In this document: piece after piece, positions 1 to 11,533 of the stretch
How the letters are laid out: each line of letters starts with the position of its first letter
How positions within the stretch are numbered: position 1 is the stretch's first letter
Origin: Planctomycetota bacterium
GTDB taxonomy: Bacteria > Planctomycetota > Phycisphaerae > Phycisphaerales > UBA1924
DNA: 64,000 bases
Reading direction: 5' to 3'
NCBI GenBank assembly: GCA_039819165.1
Contig: JBCBSM010000001.1
Span: 992,001 to 1,056,000, forward strand
Position numbers and translations under genes: made by a program
Notes under the pieces: model-generated
Seen by the model: the letters and a program-made list of their open reading frames with translations, nothing else
What the model was told of the DNA's origin: nothing
Databases searched by the model: none

Positions 1-1
1 A

Positions 2-1822
<1,821 letters not shown>

Positions 1823-1885
1823 GCCGGTTCGCGAGGGCACAGGGCGGCCCCCGGGCCGCCAGGAGCGTCCCCTCCTTGGAGCAAG

Positions 1886-1925
1886 CCGGGGCCGATCCCA
1901 GCGATCGGCCCCGGTTTGTCTTTGG
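1886..1925 (+). terminator. Rho-independent terminator after the protease gene
   Basis: A perfect 12-bp stem (CCGGGGCCGATC at 1886-1897, complement at 1903-1914) with a 5-nt loop is followed by TTTGTCTTT. It lies 64 bases past the protease stop and before the SPFH gene. Confidence 0.88.
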
Positions 1926-1983
1926 GTTTTGATCGCAATCGGATGACGCCGAAGGCCAACAATGCCGGGAAGGGAGGATGCAC

Positions 1984-2922
1984 ATGGCTCCACGTCCGAT
2001 ATCCGAGGCCCGGCCCCAGCCGTCGAAGGCCACCAAGATCGGCATCGTCGCCGCGGTGGTGGTCGTCGCCGGCCTGATCATCGCCAGCCGCTGCTACCAC
2101 ATCGTGCCCGCGGGCCACGTCTCCGTAGCGACGTGGTTCGGCGAGGTGCAGGACGAACCCCTGGCCGAGGGGCTGCACTTCCCGGTCAACCCGCTGCTGA
2201 AGTTCCACCAGTTCGACGCGCGCCAGAAGACGCACATGGAGACGGCCGGCGTGCCGAGCCAGGACCAGCTCACCACGATGATCGACGTCTCGGTGCAGTA
2301 CCGCATCAAGGGGCCGATGGCGCCGGCGATCTTGCAGGACACCGGCACCGCGGAGCAGGCGCTCGAGGTGCACGTGATCCCGAAGGTCCGCTCGCTCATC
2401 CGCGAGCAGGGCAAGAGCATCGTCCGCGCCGAGGACTTCTTCCAGGAGACCACCCAGCAGCGCTTGCAGCAGCAGCTGCTCGCCGGGCTGCGCGAGTTCC
2501 TCGACCCCAAGGGCATCGAGGTGAACGACGTGCTGCTCCGCCAGATCGATCTGCCCCAGCGGCTCGTCTCGCAGATCGAGCAGAAGAAGGAGGCCGAGCA
2601 ACAGGCCGAGCGGCAGAAGGCCGAGCTGGAACGCTTCCGCACCGAGCAGGAGCAGACGGTGGCGCAGGCCGAGGCCGAGCGACGCGCGGCCGAGGAGGAG
2701 GCCCTGCGGCTCAAGGTGCTGGCGGACGCGCGGGCCTACGAGATCCAGAAGATCAACGAGGCCATCGCCAGCAACCCGGCGTACATCCAGCTCCAGGCAC
2801 TCGAGGCGCTGCAGGCCATCAGCAAGGATCCAGCCTCGAAGCTCTACTTCATGGACGGCACGAGCCCCAGCCCGCTGCCGCTGATGAACCTGGGCGAACC
2901 GCTGGCGGGCGGCGGGAACTAG
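1984..2922 (+). CDS. SPFH/band-7 (prohibitin-like) membrane protein
   Basis: About 312 residues. One N-terminal membrane segment (IGIVAAVVVVAGLIIAS) is followed by a band-7 domain containing PAGHVSVATWFGEV, LAEGLHFPVNP and a helix-rich stretch LPQRLVSQIEQKKEAEQQAE, typical of the prohibitin branch. The C-terminal part is a charged coiled coil, then an ISKDPASKLYFMDG tail. SPFH proteins form large rings on the membrane and often modulate membrane proteases or microdomains; the partner here is unknown. Two ATGs exist, at 1978 and 1984. AGGGAGG ends at 1977, which gives an impossible zero spacing to the first but 6 nt to the second, so 1984 is chosen. It is a single-gene unit flanked by terminators. 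Confidence 0.88.
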   Translation: MAPRPISEARPQPSKATKIGIVAAVVVVAGLIIASRCYHIVPAGHVSVATWFGEVQDEPLAEGLHFPVNPLLKFHQFDARQKTHMETAGVPSQDQLTTMIDVSVQYRIKGPMAPAILQDTGTAEQALEVHVIPKVRSLIREQGKSIVRAEDFFQETTQQRLQQQLLAGLREFLDPKGIEVNDVLLRQIDLPQRLVSQIEQKKEAEQQAERQKAELERFRTEQEQTVAQAEAERRAAEEEALRLKVLADARAYEIQKINEAIASNPAYIQLQALEALQAISKDPASKLYFMDGTSPSPLPLMNLGEPLAGGGN

Positions 2923-2947
2923 CCCTCGCGGGAATGAGAAGCTGAGT

Positions 2948-2980
2948 GGGGCCCGAGGCAATCTCGGGCCCCCTTCGTTG
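2948..2980 (+). terminator. Rho-independent terminator after the SPFH gene
   Basis: The stem GGGGCCCGAG (2948-2957) pairs perfectly with CTCGGGCCCC (2963-2972) around loop GCAAT and is followed by a short T-containing tail, 25 bases past the SPFH stop. Confidence 0.8.
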
Positions 2981-3200
2981 GTGGCCAGGACACCGGCGGC
3001 GCCGGGCGTCACGCGCTTAGGGCTGCTGCGGTCAGGCCCTGACCCGGTTCACGGTGCCGCCCTCGCACCGGGCCCGGCCACCAACGAGAGGGGCCGCTCG
3101 TCCTTGCCGCGGGCAACCCAGCACTCGCCGCGATCGTATGGCCGATAGTGGGCGTAGTCTCGGATCGATCCGGTCCTTGTCGAGCCGATTCGGAGCAGCG

Positions 3201-4454
3201 ATGACCCAGCACGGCGACGCACGCGAGCCCGGGGGCCTGCGGAGGCAGGTGATCGTCACCGCCATCCGCATGGGCTTCCTGGTGGCCTTCCTGACGGTCG
3301 CCTTGCTGTTCATCTTGCGGCCCTCCGACGCCGCCGCGGGCGCCAACGACCCCCGCTTCCACTGGGCGGTCACGCTCGCGCTGGCGGGCATCGTGGCGAT
3401 CGCGGCGATCGCGGCCGACCTGCTGACGCCCCGCAAGAAGATCGCCACGCTCGTGAGCATGTTCGTGGGGCTGGTGCTGGCGACGCTCGCGACGGTCATC
3501 CTCGGCGCAATCATCGACGTCGTCGTCCAGGCCTGGGACATCAACCGGCCGGAGTTTGCGGCTCTCGCGAAGGTGCTGCTGGGCATCAGCCTGGCCTACC
3601 TGGCGATCGTCACGGTGCTCCAGACCGAGGACGACTTCCGCCTCGTCATTCCCTACGTCGAGTTCAGCAAGCAGATACGGGGCCCGCAGCCGTGGCTGCT
3701 GGATAGCTCGGCGCTGGTCGACGGGCGCGTGGTGCCGCTGGCCGAGACCGGGCTGTTCCAGGCGCGGCTGATCGTCAGCCAGTTCGTGATCGACGAGCTG
3801 CAGCGGCTCTCGGACAGCAAGGACAAGCTGAAGCGCAACCGCGGCCGCGCGGGGCTCGACGCCGTCCGCCGGCTGCAGCGTTCGTCGGCCATCGAGGTCG
3901 TCGTCGAGACCGCGGGCCCGCACGCCGACGAGGTCGACCAGGCGCTCGTCGAGCTGGCCCGCCGCCTGCCGGCGACCATCGTGACCACCGACAGCGGCCT
4001 GGAACGGGCGGCGTCGATCCACGGCGTGCGCGTGCTCAACGTGCACGACCTGGCGCAGTCGATGCGGCCCAACGTCATGCCGGGCGAACAGGTCGAGGTC
4101 TACCTGCTGCGGGCGGGCGAGCAGCAGGGCCAGGCCATCGGCTACCTGGACGACGGCACCATGGTCGTGGCCGAGGACGGCGGCGAGCGCATCGGCGAGC
4201 GGGCGATGCTCACGGTCCGCAGCACGCTGCAGACCTCGGCGGGCCGCCTCGTGTTTGCGCGGTCGGCCGGCAGCGACGACGCCGAGGAGGCGGCGGCATC
4301 CCTCGACGCAACCCAGCCTCCGCCCGCGGCAGCCGCAACTCCGGGCGTGGAGGCGGACGAGGCCGCCGAGCCCGCCCGGGTGGACGCCCGCGGCCCGGGC
4401 CGGCCGGCGCGCACCCCGGCGCGGCCCCGCAGCGGCCGCAATCCGCGTCGCTAG
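3201..4454 (+). CDS. PIN-TRAM domain membrane protein (YacL-like)
   Basis: 417 residues. Four predicted membrane helices occupy roughly residues 15-180. A PIN nuclease-like domain follows, beginning at LLDSSALVDGRV (first acidic site) and including VSQFVIDELQRLSDS and IVTTDSGLERAA (further acidic residues). A TRAM-type RNA-binding segment lies around GEQVEVYLLRAGEQQGQAIGYL. This order, four helices then PIN then TRAM, is that of the YacL family, whose PIN acidic residues suggest RNase activity at the membrane; the substrate is not established. The last 60 residues are an Ala/Pro/Arg-rich disordered tail. Start ATG 3201 has GGAG five bases upstream; an in-frame extension to 3054 lacks family similarity. 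Confidence 0.86.
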   Translation: MTQHGDAREPGGLRRQVIVTAIRMGFLVAFLTVALLFILRPSDAAAGANDPRFHWAVTLALAGIVAIAAIAADLLTPRKKIATLVSMFVGLVLATLATVILGAIIDVVVQAWDINRPEFAALAKVLLGISLAYLAIVTVLQTEDDFRLVIPYVEFSKQIRGPQPWLLDSSALVDGRVVPLAETGLFQARLIVSQFVIDELQRLSDSKDKLKRNRGRAGLDAVRRLQRSSAIEVVVETAGPHADEVDQALVELARRLPATIVTTDSGLERAASIHGVRVLNVHDLAQSMRPNVMPGEQVEVYLLRAGEQQGQAIGYLDDGTMVVAEDGGERIGERAMLTVRSTLQTSAGRLVFARSAGSDDAEEAAASLDATQPPPAAAATPGVEADEAAEPARVDARGPGRPARTPARPRSGRNPRR

Positions 4455-4473
4455 GCGTGCCGCCGGTGAGCCG

Positions 4474-5286
4474 CTAGCCGCAGCCGTCATCGAAGAGGTC
4501 GATGAACTCCAGGAAGTCGAAGAGCGTGAACAGGCCATCGCCCGTGAAGTCGGCGAGCGGATCGCCGTCGAAGAACAGCCGCTGGTAGTCCAGGAAATCG
4601 AACAGGTCGAGGGCGCCGTCGGCGTTGATGTCGGCGCGGCAGGCCTGCGAGTACAGCACGTTGATGCCGGCCGTCGCCTGGGCATCGCCGGCCATCGTGG
4701 CCACGTTCGCCGACGCCTCGACCTGCAACTCGTATTCGCCGGGCGCGAGGTCGCCGGTCAGCACGAAGCCCTCCGGGTGCGTCGCCGCGCGGAACACGAT
4801 GGTGCCCCCCGATGCGCCTGGCGCCATGATTTCGCCCTCGCCGGAGACGCTCAGCGTGACCGACGTCGAGCTCGCCCCCCCGCCGCCCGACGGGACATCG
4901 AAGCGGCCCGAGAGCACGAAGGGGCCCTGCTCCGCCACACGAACCGTCAGCGTATCGGTAAGGAAGACACTCGAGCGGACGCCGGGATCGGCGATGGGCA
5001 TGCCCCGCGCGGTGAGCGTGGCGTCGGCCTCGAAGGTCAGGTCGCCCGCCGGCCCGGAGTCGATGACCGCGCCCGCCGTCGCGGTGCCGCCCGAGGATTC
5101 GCCGACGATCTCGAGGTCGACGAGGAAGGGCACGTATCCGGTCCCGAGCACGACCTCGCGCTCCGGGTCGGCGAAGAGGACGACCGACGCGGTCCGGCCC
5201 GCGGCGTCGATGGGTGCCTGCGCGGTGACGCTCGCGCACGCTACGGCGCACGCGCCGGCCGCCGCGAGAATGTGTGAACATGGCAT
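4474..5286 (-). CDS. Secreted protein with C-terminal dockerin-like module
   Basis: 270 residues. The N-terminus (MPCSHILAAAGACAVACASV, cleavage probably after TAQA) is a signal peptide. The body is beta-rich with no family I recognise. It ends in two repeats of the D-x-x-D-G / L-F-D-F-L type (DINADGALDLFDFL and DFTGDGLFTLFDFL), bracketed by a Cys in QACRAD and the terminal DGCG, the same architecture as in the protease at 2-1822. Start ATG at 5286 is preceded by AAGGAG with 8-nt spacing. It converges on the PIN-TRAM gene with a 19-base gap. Function unknown; export and tail-mediated attachment are inferred. Confidence 0.82.
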   Translation of the reverse strand: MPCSHILAAAGACAVACASVTAQAPIDAAGRTASVVLFADPEREVVLGTGYVPFLVDLEIVGESSGGTATAGAVIDSGPAGDLTFEADATLTARGMPIADPGVRSSVFLTDTLTVRVAEQGPFVLSGRFDVPSGGGGASSTSVTLSVSGEGEIMAPGASGGTIVFRAATHPEGFVLTGDLAPGEYELQVEASANVATMAGDAQATAGINVLYSQACRADINADGALDLFDFLDYQRLFFDGDPLADFTGDGLFTLFDFLEFIDLFDDGCG

Positions 5287-5508
5287 CTCTGCTGCTCCTT
5301 GGGCGCGACCCCGATTCGGGGGTTCACGTGCGTTGAGCTTACCACACGGCGCTGCGGGGTCGATGGGCTTTGCCGACGGGACTTTGGGCGTGCGCCGCTC
5401 TGAGGTCGCAACACGTTGGCGCGCAAGGTCTTGCGTTCTTTGTCCAGGATGTCCCAGGGTCCCCATCCCCGCGGATACCGGCGGCGATCTAGATACGATC
5501 AAAGACCG

Positions 5509-8500
5509 ATGAAGGCCCTGCTGAGCGACATCGACGCCCTCCGCGACGCCCTGCCGGCGGCGATGGCGTGGGACCGGCGACGCGTGCGCCGCGACCTGCG
5601 CGCCCTGCGGCGGTCGGTGCTGGATGGCGGCGACGCCGACGCCGACGCCGCCCGCGAGGCGATCGCTGGCCTCCGCGACCGCCTCGAGTCGTCGATCGAG
5701 CGGCGCGAACAGCGGGCCAGCCGGCTTCCGGCGCCGGACTTCGACCTCGACCTGCCCGTGCTCGAGGCCCGGGCGGACATCGAGGCGGCCATCCGCGAGC
5801 ACCAGGTCGTCGTGCTCTGCGGCGAGACCGGCTCGGGCAAGACCACGCAGCTGCCCAAGATCTGCGTCAACCTGGGCCGCGGGGCCGCGGGCATGATCGG
5901 CCACACGCAGCCCCGCCGCATCGCGGCGCGCAGCGTCGCCGGCCGCATCGCCGACGAGCTTGGCTGCGAGCTCGGCGGGCTGGTGGGCTACAAGGTCCGC
6001 TTCGACGAGAAGCTCGGCGACGAGACCGCCGTCAAGGTCATGACCGACGGCATCCTGCTGGCCGAAACGCAGCGGGATCGGCTGCTGGAGCGCTACGACA
6101 CGATCATCGTGGACGAGGCCCACGAGCGGAGCCTCAACATCGACTTCCTGCTGGGCTTCTTGAAGCGGCTGCTGCCGAAGCGCCGCGACCTGCGGGTGGT
6201 CATCACGAGCGCGACCATCGATCCCGAGCGGTTCAGCCGCCACTTCGAGGATGCGCCGATCCTCGAAGTCTCGGGGCGGACCTTCCCCGTCGAGATGCGC
6301 TACGAGCCCCCGCAGGCGGACCTCACCGACACGCGGGAGCTGGTGCGAGCCGTCGTCGACGGAGTCGGGGCGGCCTGCGCCGAGGGCCAGGGTGACGTGC
6401 TCGTCTTCCTGCCGGGCGAACGCGAGATCCGCGAGGTCGCCGACGCACTCGGCAGGCGCAAGGACGCGACGCGGACCATCCTGCCGCTGTACTCCAGGCT
6501 GTCGGCCGAGGAACAGCAGCGGGTGTTCCGGCCCGGCGGCGGCCGGCGCATCGTGCTGGCGACCAACGTGGCCGAGACCTCGATCACCGTGCCGGGCATC
6601 CGCTTCGTGGTGGATCCCGGGCTCGCGCGACTGAACCGCTACAGCCCGCGGACGCGCGTGCAGCGGCTGCCCATCGAGAAGATCAGCCGGGCGTCGGCCG
6701 ACCAGCGGGCGGGCCGCTGCGGCCGCGTCGGCCCGGGCGTCTGCATCCGGCTGTACGCCGAGGACGACTACGAGTCGCGGCCGCGGTTCACCGACCCCGA
6801 GATCCTGCGGACCAACCTCGCGGGCGCCATCCTGCAGATGAAGGCGCTGGGGCTGGGCTCGATCGACGACTTCCCGCTGCTCGAGCGGCCCGATCGCCGC
6901 GCCGTGCACGACGGCCTGGGCACCCTCCGCGAGCTGGGCGCCCTCGACGAAGAGCAGCGGCTTACCAAGATCGGCCGGGAGTTGGCGCGGCTGCCGATCG
7001 ACCCCCGCATTGGCCGCATCCTCATCGCCGGCGCGAAGGAGAACTGCCTCAACGAGGCGCTGGTGATCGCCTCGGCGCTCTCTGTGCAGGATCCCCGAGA
7101 GCGACCCTTCGACAAGAAGGAGAAGGCCGACGAGCTGCACGAGGAATTCGACCATCCCGACTCGGACTTCCTGGCGTTCTGGAACCTCTGGAACTTCGCG
7201 CACGACGGCCGCAGCCGCATCAGCACGGGCCGGCTGGGTCGGCTGTGCCGCGATCGCATGCTGTCCTTCACGCGGATGCGGGAGTGGCTGGACACGCAGC
7301 GGCAGCTCCGCGGGCTGATGGTCGAGCTGGGCTACCACGTCAACGCGAGCGACGCCCCCTATTCGCACGTGCACAAGGCGATCCTCGCGGGCTTCCTGGG
7401 CGGCATCGGCCGCAAGGGCGCGAAGCGGGAGTACGAGGGCGCGGACACCAAGTTCCACGTCCATCCGGGCAGCAGCCTCAACGGCGGGGACCACGAGTGG
7501 ATCGTCGCCGCCGAACTCGTACGGACTACGAAGCTCTACGCGCGCACGTGCGCGCGCGTGCGGCCGACGTGGATCGAGGAGGTCGCCGGCGAGCTGTGCA
7601 AGCGGAGCTACGACCACCCGCACTACCGCGAGACCACCGGCAAGGTGTACGCCCTGGAGCGGGTCACGCTATTCGGCATGGAGATCATCGCGAAGCGGCG
7701 GGTCGATTACGGCCGCATCAACCCGAAGGAAGCCCGCGAGCTGTTCATCCACCACGCGCTGGTGATCGGACAGCACAAGAGCGACGCGAAGGCCATCCGC
7801 GAGAACCGCGAGCTGGAGAACCGCCTCAAGAAGCTCGAAGAGAAGGCCCGCCGGCGGGACCTCGTCGCGAGTACCGAGCGGGTGTTCACCTTCTACGAGC
7901 AGCGCATCCCCGAGGAGATCTGGACGAGCGAGCGCTTCGAGACATGGCGGCGCAGGACGGAACGCGACGCGCCCGACGCGCTGCAGATGGCCCCCGAGGA
8001 CCTGCTGCTCAAGGACGTGTCGGCCATCACGCCCGAGTTGTACCCCGATCGCGTCGAGGTCTCGGGTGCGGGGCTGCCGCTGCGGTACCGCTTCGAGCCG
8101 GGCGAGAGCGACGACGGCGTGACCGCGGGCGTGCCCATCGAGGCCCTGGGTCGCATGCGCACGAGCGACCTGGACTGGCTCGTGCCGGGCCTGATCGCCG
8201 AGCGTGCGCGGGCGATGCTTCGCGGGCTGCCCAAGGCCATCCGGCGGCACATCGACGGCAACGCCGTGTCGGCCGCGTTCGTTCAGTCGCTCGGCGACGA
8301 CGCCCGGGACCGCGAGGACTCGCTGGCCGAAGCACTGGCGGACTTCGTGCAGCGGCAGACCGGGCTGGAAGTGGATCCCGCGGAGCTGGCGGCGGCGCAC
8401 GTGCCCGAGCACACGCGACCGAACATCCGCGTGCTGGACATATCCGGCACGCCGCTGGCCGAGAGCCGCGACCTCATGGAGCTCAAGCGGCGGCTGTCGG

Positions 8501-9483
8501 GACGTGTCCGCCGCAGCCTGCTGGCAGCCGACGACCGCTGGCCCGACCGGCAGAGCATCACCGAGTGGGACTTCGGCACGCTGTCCGAGGCGCTCGAGAT
8601 CACTCGGCCTGGCGTGCGCGTCGTGGCCTACCCCGCGCTGGTCGACGCGGGCGAGAGCGTCCGCACGGCCATGGTCGACCATCCCGAGGCCGCCGTCGCC
8701 ATCAACCACCGCGGCGTGCGGCGGCTGCTGATGCTCGCGGCACGGCGGGAGCTGCGACAGCAGGTCGAGAAGCTGCCGGTGATGGACGGCCTCGCGGCGA
8801 CCTACGCGGTGCTGGGCGCGAGCGGCGACCTCAGGAGGGACCTGCTGACGCTTGCGGCCGACCTGGCATTCCTGGGCGATCGCGAGTTGCCCCGGACGCG
8901 GGAGCAGTTCGACGCGGCGCTCGGTGCCGGGCTCGAACGCCTGGGGGCGGCGGCGGACGAGGCCGCCTCGCTGAGCGACGAGATTCTCGCGCGGGCGGTC
9001 CGCCTGCGGAGCCGGACCGAAGAGGGCGGCCCACCAGCGTGGGCGGCTCCGATGGCCGACATCGCCGAGCATGTTCTCGCGCTGACGCCGCCGGGATTCC
9101 TGTCGGGCACGCCGCTCGAGTGGCTCCGACGGCTGCCCCGCTACCTCGACGCCGACCGCCTGCGGCTGGACAAGCTCCGCAACGCGGGCCTGGAGCGGGA
9201 CGAGCGGCTGATGCGTTCGATCGCGGCGCACGCGGACCGCTGCCGCCGGGCGATCGCCGCGGGCCAGGATGCCCTCGACCGCTGCCCCGCGCTGGCCGAG
9301 TACCGCTGGATGTGCGAGGAGCTGCGGGTGTCGACCTTCGCCCAGGAGTTGGGCACGGTCCGGCCCGTGAGCGACGCGAGGATGGAGCGGCTGTGGCGGC
9401 GGGCGATCGAGGACGCCGCCACGCAGGTGCCCGAGGCCGCCGGCGTGTCGTGGTCGGCCGCCGACGAGACCGTGCCGGCGTGA
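5509..9483 (+). CDS. hrpA: ATP-dependent RNA helicase HrpA
   Basis: 1324 residues, close to the usual 1300 for HrpA. Walker A GETGSGKTTQLPK starts near residue 105, the DEAH box (DEAHERS) at 202-205, and the SAT motif VITSATID follows. Motif VI is QRAGRCGRVGPG. The helicase-associated region and the long C-terminal DUF3418-like domain (LGRMRTSDLDWLVPGLI onward) complete the family order. HrpA is a 3'-5' DEAH-box helicase acting on mRNA and on stalled or collided ribosomes in Escherichia coli. Start ATG 5509 is chosen because the upstream in-frame extension (from 5416) is not conserved-looking. The gene stands alone, converging on sppA. Confidence 0.95.
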   Translation: MKALLSDIDALRDALPAAMAWDRRRVRRDLRALRRSVLDGGDADADAAREAIAGLRDRLESSIERREQRASRLPAPDFDLDLPVLEARADIEAAIREHQVVVLCGETGSGKTTQLPKICVNLGRGAAGMIGHTQPRRIAARSVAGRIADELGCELGGLVGYKVRFDEKLGDETAVKVMTDGILLAETQRDRLLERYDTIIVDEAHERSLNIDFLLGFLKRLLPKRRDLRVVITSATIDPERFSRHFEDAPILEVSGRTFPVEMRYEPPQADLTDTRELVRAVVDGVGAACAEGQGDVLVFLPGEREIREVADALGRRKDATRTILPLYSRLSAEEQQRVFRPGGGRRIVLATNVAETSITVPGIRFVVDPGLARLNRYSPRTRVQRLPIEKISRASADQRAGRCGRVGPGVCIRLYAEDDYESRPRFTDPEILRTNLAGAILQMKALGLGSIDDFPLLERPDRRAVHDGLGTLRELGALDEEQRLTKIGRELARLPIDPRIGRILIAGAKENCLNEALVIASALSVQDPRERPFDKKEKADELHEEFDHPDSDFLAFWNLWNFAHDGRSRISTGRLGRLCRDRMLSFTRMREWLDTQRQLRGLMVELGYHVNASDAPYSHVHKAILAGFLGGIGRKGAKREYEGADTKFHVHPGSSLNGGDHEWIVAAELVRTTKLYARTCARVRPTWIEEVAGELCKRSYDHPHYRETTGKVYALERVTLFGMEIIAKRRVDYGRINPKEARELFIHHALVIGQHKSDAKAIRENRELENRLKKLEEKARRRDLVASTERVFTFYEQRIPEEIWTSERFETWRRRTERDAPDALQMAPEDLLLKDVSAITPELYPDRVEVSGAGLPLRYRFEPGESDDGVTAGVPIEALGRMRTSDLDWLVPGLIAERARAMLRGLPKAIRRHIDGNAVSAAFVQSLGDDARDREDSLAEALADFVQRQTGLEVDPAELAAAHVPEHTRPNIRVLDISGTPLAESRDLMELKRRLSGRVRRSLLAADDRWPDRQSITEWDFGTLSEALEITRPGVRVVAYPALVDAGESVRTAMVDHPEAAVAINHRGVRRLLMLAARRELRQQVEKLPVMDGLAATYAVLGASGDLRRDLLTLAADLAFLGDRELPRTREQFDAALGAGLERLGAAADEAASLSDEILARAVRLRSRTEEGGPPAWAAPMADIAEHVLALTPPGFLSGTPLEWLRRLPRYLDADRLRLDKLRNAGLERDERLMRSIAAHADRCRRAIAAGQDALDRCPALAEYRWMCEELRVSTFAQELGTVRPVSDARMERLWRRAIEDAATQVPEAAGVSWSAADETVPA

Positions 9484-9510
9484 GCAATACTCAAGCCAAG
9501 GATCTGGCGG

Positions 9511-10518
9511 TCACGGCAGATACAGGTAGTACGCGACGCCGGGCCGCATGCCCGTCGGCAGCCCGAGACTCGCGGCATCGACGCGGATCCCGCTGACCGA
9601 CGCGTCGGCCACCGCCATGGGCCTCGCGAGCGGCGCCTCGGCGTAGATCGTCTGCGGCGGCCCGCCCCGCGGCGCGTACCGAACCAGCGTCGCCGACTCC
9701 AGACCCGCGAGCTGCACGGCCTGCAAGAAGGCGGTCCGCACGCCGCCCAGCTCGTCGACCAGTCCGAGCCGCCTGGCGGTCTCGCCCGTGAACACCCGGC
9801 CATCCGTTAGCTCGTCCACCGAACCGGTGGCGAGGGCGTCGCGGCGCTGCACGACCAGCCCGCGGAACCGGCCGTAGTACTCGTCGACGAGGCCCTGCAG
9901 GATGCGGTAGTGGGCCGTCCGCACGGGCGCCAGCGGGTTGGCGATGTCCTTGTTGGGCCCGCTGGTGACGAAGCGGGACTCGACGCCGATCCTCTCGAGG
10001 CCCTCGCTGACGTTGAGCGAGGCCACCACGACGCCGATCGAGCCTGTGAGCGTGGTGGGCTCGGCGACGATGCGGTCGCCCGCGAGGGCGGCGTAGTAGC
10101 CGCCGCTGGCGGCGACCTCGCCCATCGAGATAACCACGGGCTTGCCGGTGCGCTCGCGGAACATGCGGATCTCGCGGTAGGCCATCTCGCTGGCGGCGAC
10201 GCTGCCGCCGGGCGAATCCACGCGGAGCACCACGGCCCGCACGCGGTCGTCGGCCTCGGCCATCGCCAGCTGCCGCCCGAGACTCGCCAGCGGCCCGGGG
10301 CGGCTGCCCAGCAGGCCCTCGTCGGGGGCGTCGACGATCACGCCGCGCAGCGGGATCAACGCGACGCGGTCGCGGCTGCCCTCCTCGCCCACGGCCAGCA
10401 CGGGCTGGGGGCGGAGCTTCTCGCGGCCCGAGCCCAGGCTGGCGTTCACGGAGATGCAGCCCGCCAGCATCGCCGAGGCGATCAGCAACGGGACGGCCAG
10501 GCGTGTCATTGCTCGCAT
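9511..10518 (-). CDS. sppA: Signal peptide peptidase SppA-type lipoprotein (S49 protease)
   Basis: 335 residues. The N-terminus ends in lipobox LAGC (Cys21), so it is a predicted lipoprotein. The S49 core shows VDSPGGSVAASE, then GEVAASGGYYAA with nucleophile Ser138, TTLTGSIGV, and SGPNKDIANP whose Lys190 corresponds to the general base in the short Bacillus-type SppA. It is a single-core (half-length) enzyme, not the duplicated E. coli form. SppA cleaves remnant signal peptides and other membrane peptides. Two starts are possible (10518, MRAM; or 10509, MTRL); neither has a strong Shine-Dalgarno sequence. It is divergent from rsmH, the two start regions being 68 bases apart. Confidence 0.92.
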   Translation of the reverse strand: MRAMTRLAVPLLIASAMLAGCISVNASLGSGREKLRPQPVLAVGEEGSRDRVALIPLRGVIVDAPDEGLLGSRPGPLASLGRQLAMAEADDRVRAVVLRVDSPGGSVAASEMAYREIRMFRERTGKPVVISMGEVAASGGYYAALAGDRIVAEPTTLTGSIGVVVASLNVSEGLERIGVESRFVTSGPNKDIANPLAPVRTAHYRILQGLVDEYYGRFRGLVVQRRDALATGSVDELTDGRVFTGETARRLGLVDELGGVRTAFLQAVQLAGLESATLVRYAPRGGPPQTIYAEAPLARPMAVADASVSGIRVDAASLGLPTGMRPGVAYYLYLP

Positions 10519-10586
10519 GGGCCACTGTAATCGGTCAGCAACTGGAAAGGACCGGCGGGGTTCCCGCGGAGGCTCAATCATCCTCC

Positions 10587-11528
10587 GTGGCCGAGCAGGA
10601 CGCATCCAGGGAACCCCGGCACGTGCCGGTCCTGCCACGAGAGGTCTTCGAGTTGCTCGGGCCGCAGCCGGGGGGCTGCTACGTTGACTGCACGGCCGGG
10701 CTCGGGGGCCACGCCAGCCAGGCGGCCGGGCTCGTGGGCCCGGACGGCACGGTGGTGCTGTGCGACCTCGATGCGGGGATGCTCGCCCGGGCCGAGGCCA
10801 GGGTCCGCGACGCCGCCGTGGGCTGCCGCGTGCTGGCGGTGCAGGGATCCTTCGCCAGGCTGCCCGAGCGGCTGGCCGAGTTGGGGCTCGCCGCCGACTG
10901 CCTGCTGGCCGACCTGGGCTTCGCCAGCCCGCACGTGGATGATCCGGATCGCGGCTTCTCGTTCCGCCGCGACGGCCCACTCGACATGCGGCTGGACCCG
11001 ACCTCGGGCCCGTCGGCGGCCGACCTGATCGCGACGGCGAGCGAGGCCGAATTGGCCGAGATCCTGTGGACGTTCGGGGAGGAGCGCAACGCCCGCCGCA
11101 TCGCGCGGAAAGTTGTGGCCTCCCGCGAGGCCGCGCCGATAGTCACCACGCGGGGGCTGGCGGCGTTGGTGCGATCCTGCACGAGGGGCGGATCGATCGA
11201 CGCGGCCACCCGCACGTTCCAGGCGCTACGCATCGCCGTGAACGACGAGCTGGGCTCGCTGTCCTCCCTGCTCGCGTCGATCGGTGACGCGGCCCGCCTG
11301 CCGAGCGGCTCGACTTGGGTGGCACCGGGGGCTCGCATCGCCATGATCTCCTTCCATTCGCTCGAGGATCGCCTCGTCAAGCGGGCCTTTGCCGACCTCG
11401 CCAGCAACGGCCTGGCCGAGCGGCTGACCCGCAAGCCCGCGACCGCCTCGGACGCCGAGGCCGCCGCCAATCGCCGAGCCCGATCGGCCAAGCTGCGGGC
11501 CGTCCGCCTATCGACTACGCGGAGCTGA
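10587..11528 (+). CDS. rsmH: 16S rRNA (cytosine(1402)-N(4))-methyltransferase RsmH
   Basis: About 313 residues. The SAM-binding motif is YVDCTAGLGGHAS, followed by LADLGFASPHVDDPDRGFSF, the insertion domain, AVNDELGSL and the diagnostic ISFHSLEDRLVKRAF. RsmH (MraW) N4-methylates C1402 in the 30S P site. The start is uncertain: the protein should begin shortly before HVPVLPREVFELL; GTG 10587 is used, while GTG 10623 would begin at VPVLPREV and an earlier GTG at 10503 would overlap sppA. It is the first gene of a rsmH-LysM-ftsL-ftsI run, with only 5 bases to the next start. Confidence 0.92.
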   Translation: MAEQDASREPRHVPVLPREVFELLGPQPGGCYVDCTAGLGGHASQAAGLVGPDGTVVLCDLDAGMLARAEARVRDAAVGCRVLAVQGSFARLPERLAELGLAADCLLADLGFASPHVDDPDRGFSFRRDGPLDMRLDPTSGPSAADLIATASEAELAEILWTFGEERNARRIARKVVASREAAPIVTTRGLAALVRSCTRGGSIDAATRTFQALRIAVNDELGSLSSLLASIGDAARLPSGSTWVAPGARIAMISFHSLEDRLVKRAFADLASNGLAERLTRKPATASDAEAAANRRARSAKLRAVRLSTTRS

Positions 11529-11533
11529 GGGGG

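Noticed and set aside
5416-5508. Upstream TTG start for hrpA
   Set aside because: The 31 extra residues are Arg/Ser-rich and unlike the family; ATG 5509 gives the usual N-terminus.
7245-9596. 783-residue frame inside hrpA (+) and 7669-9231 (-)
   Set aside because: They are frame shadows of hrpA; no signal, motif or ribosome-binding site.
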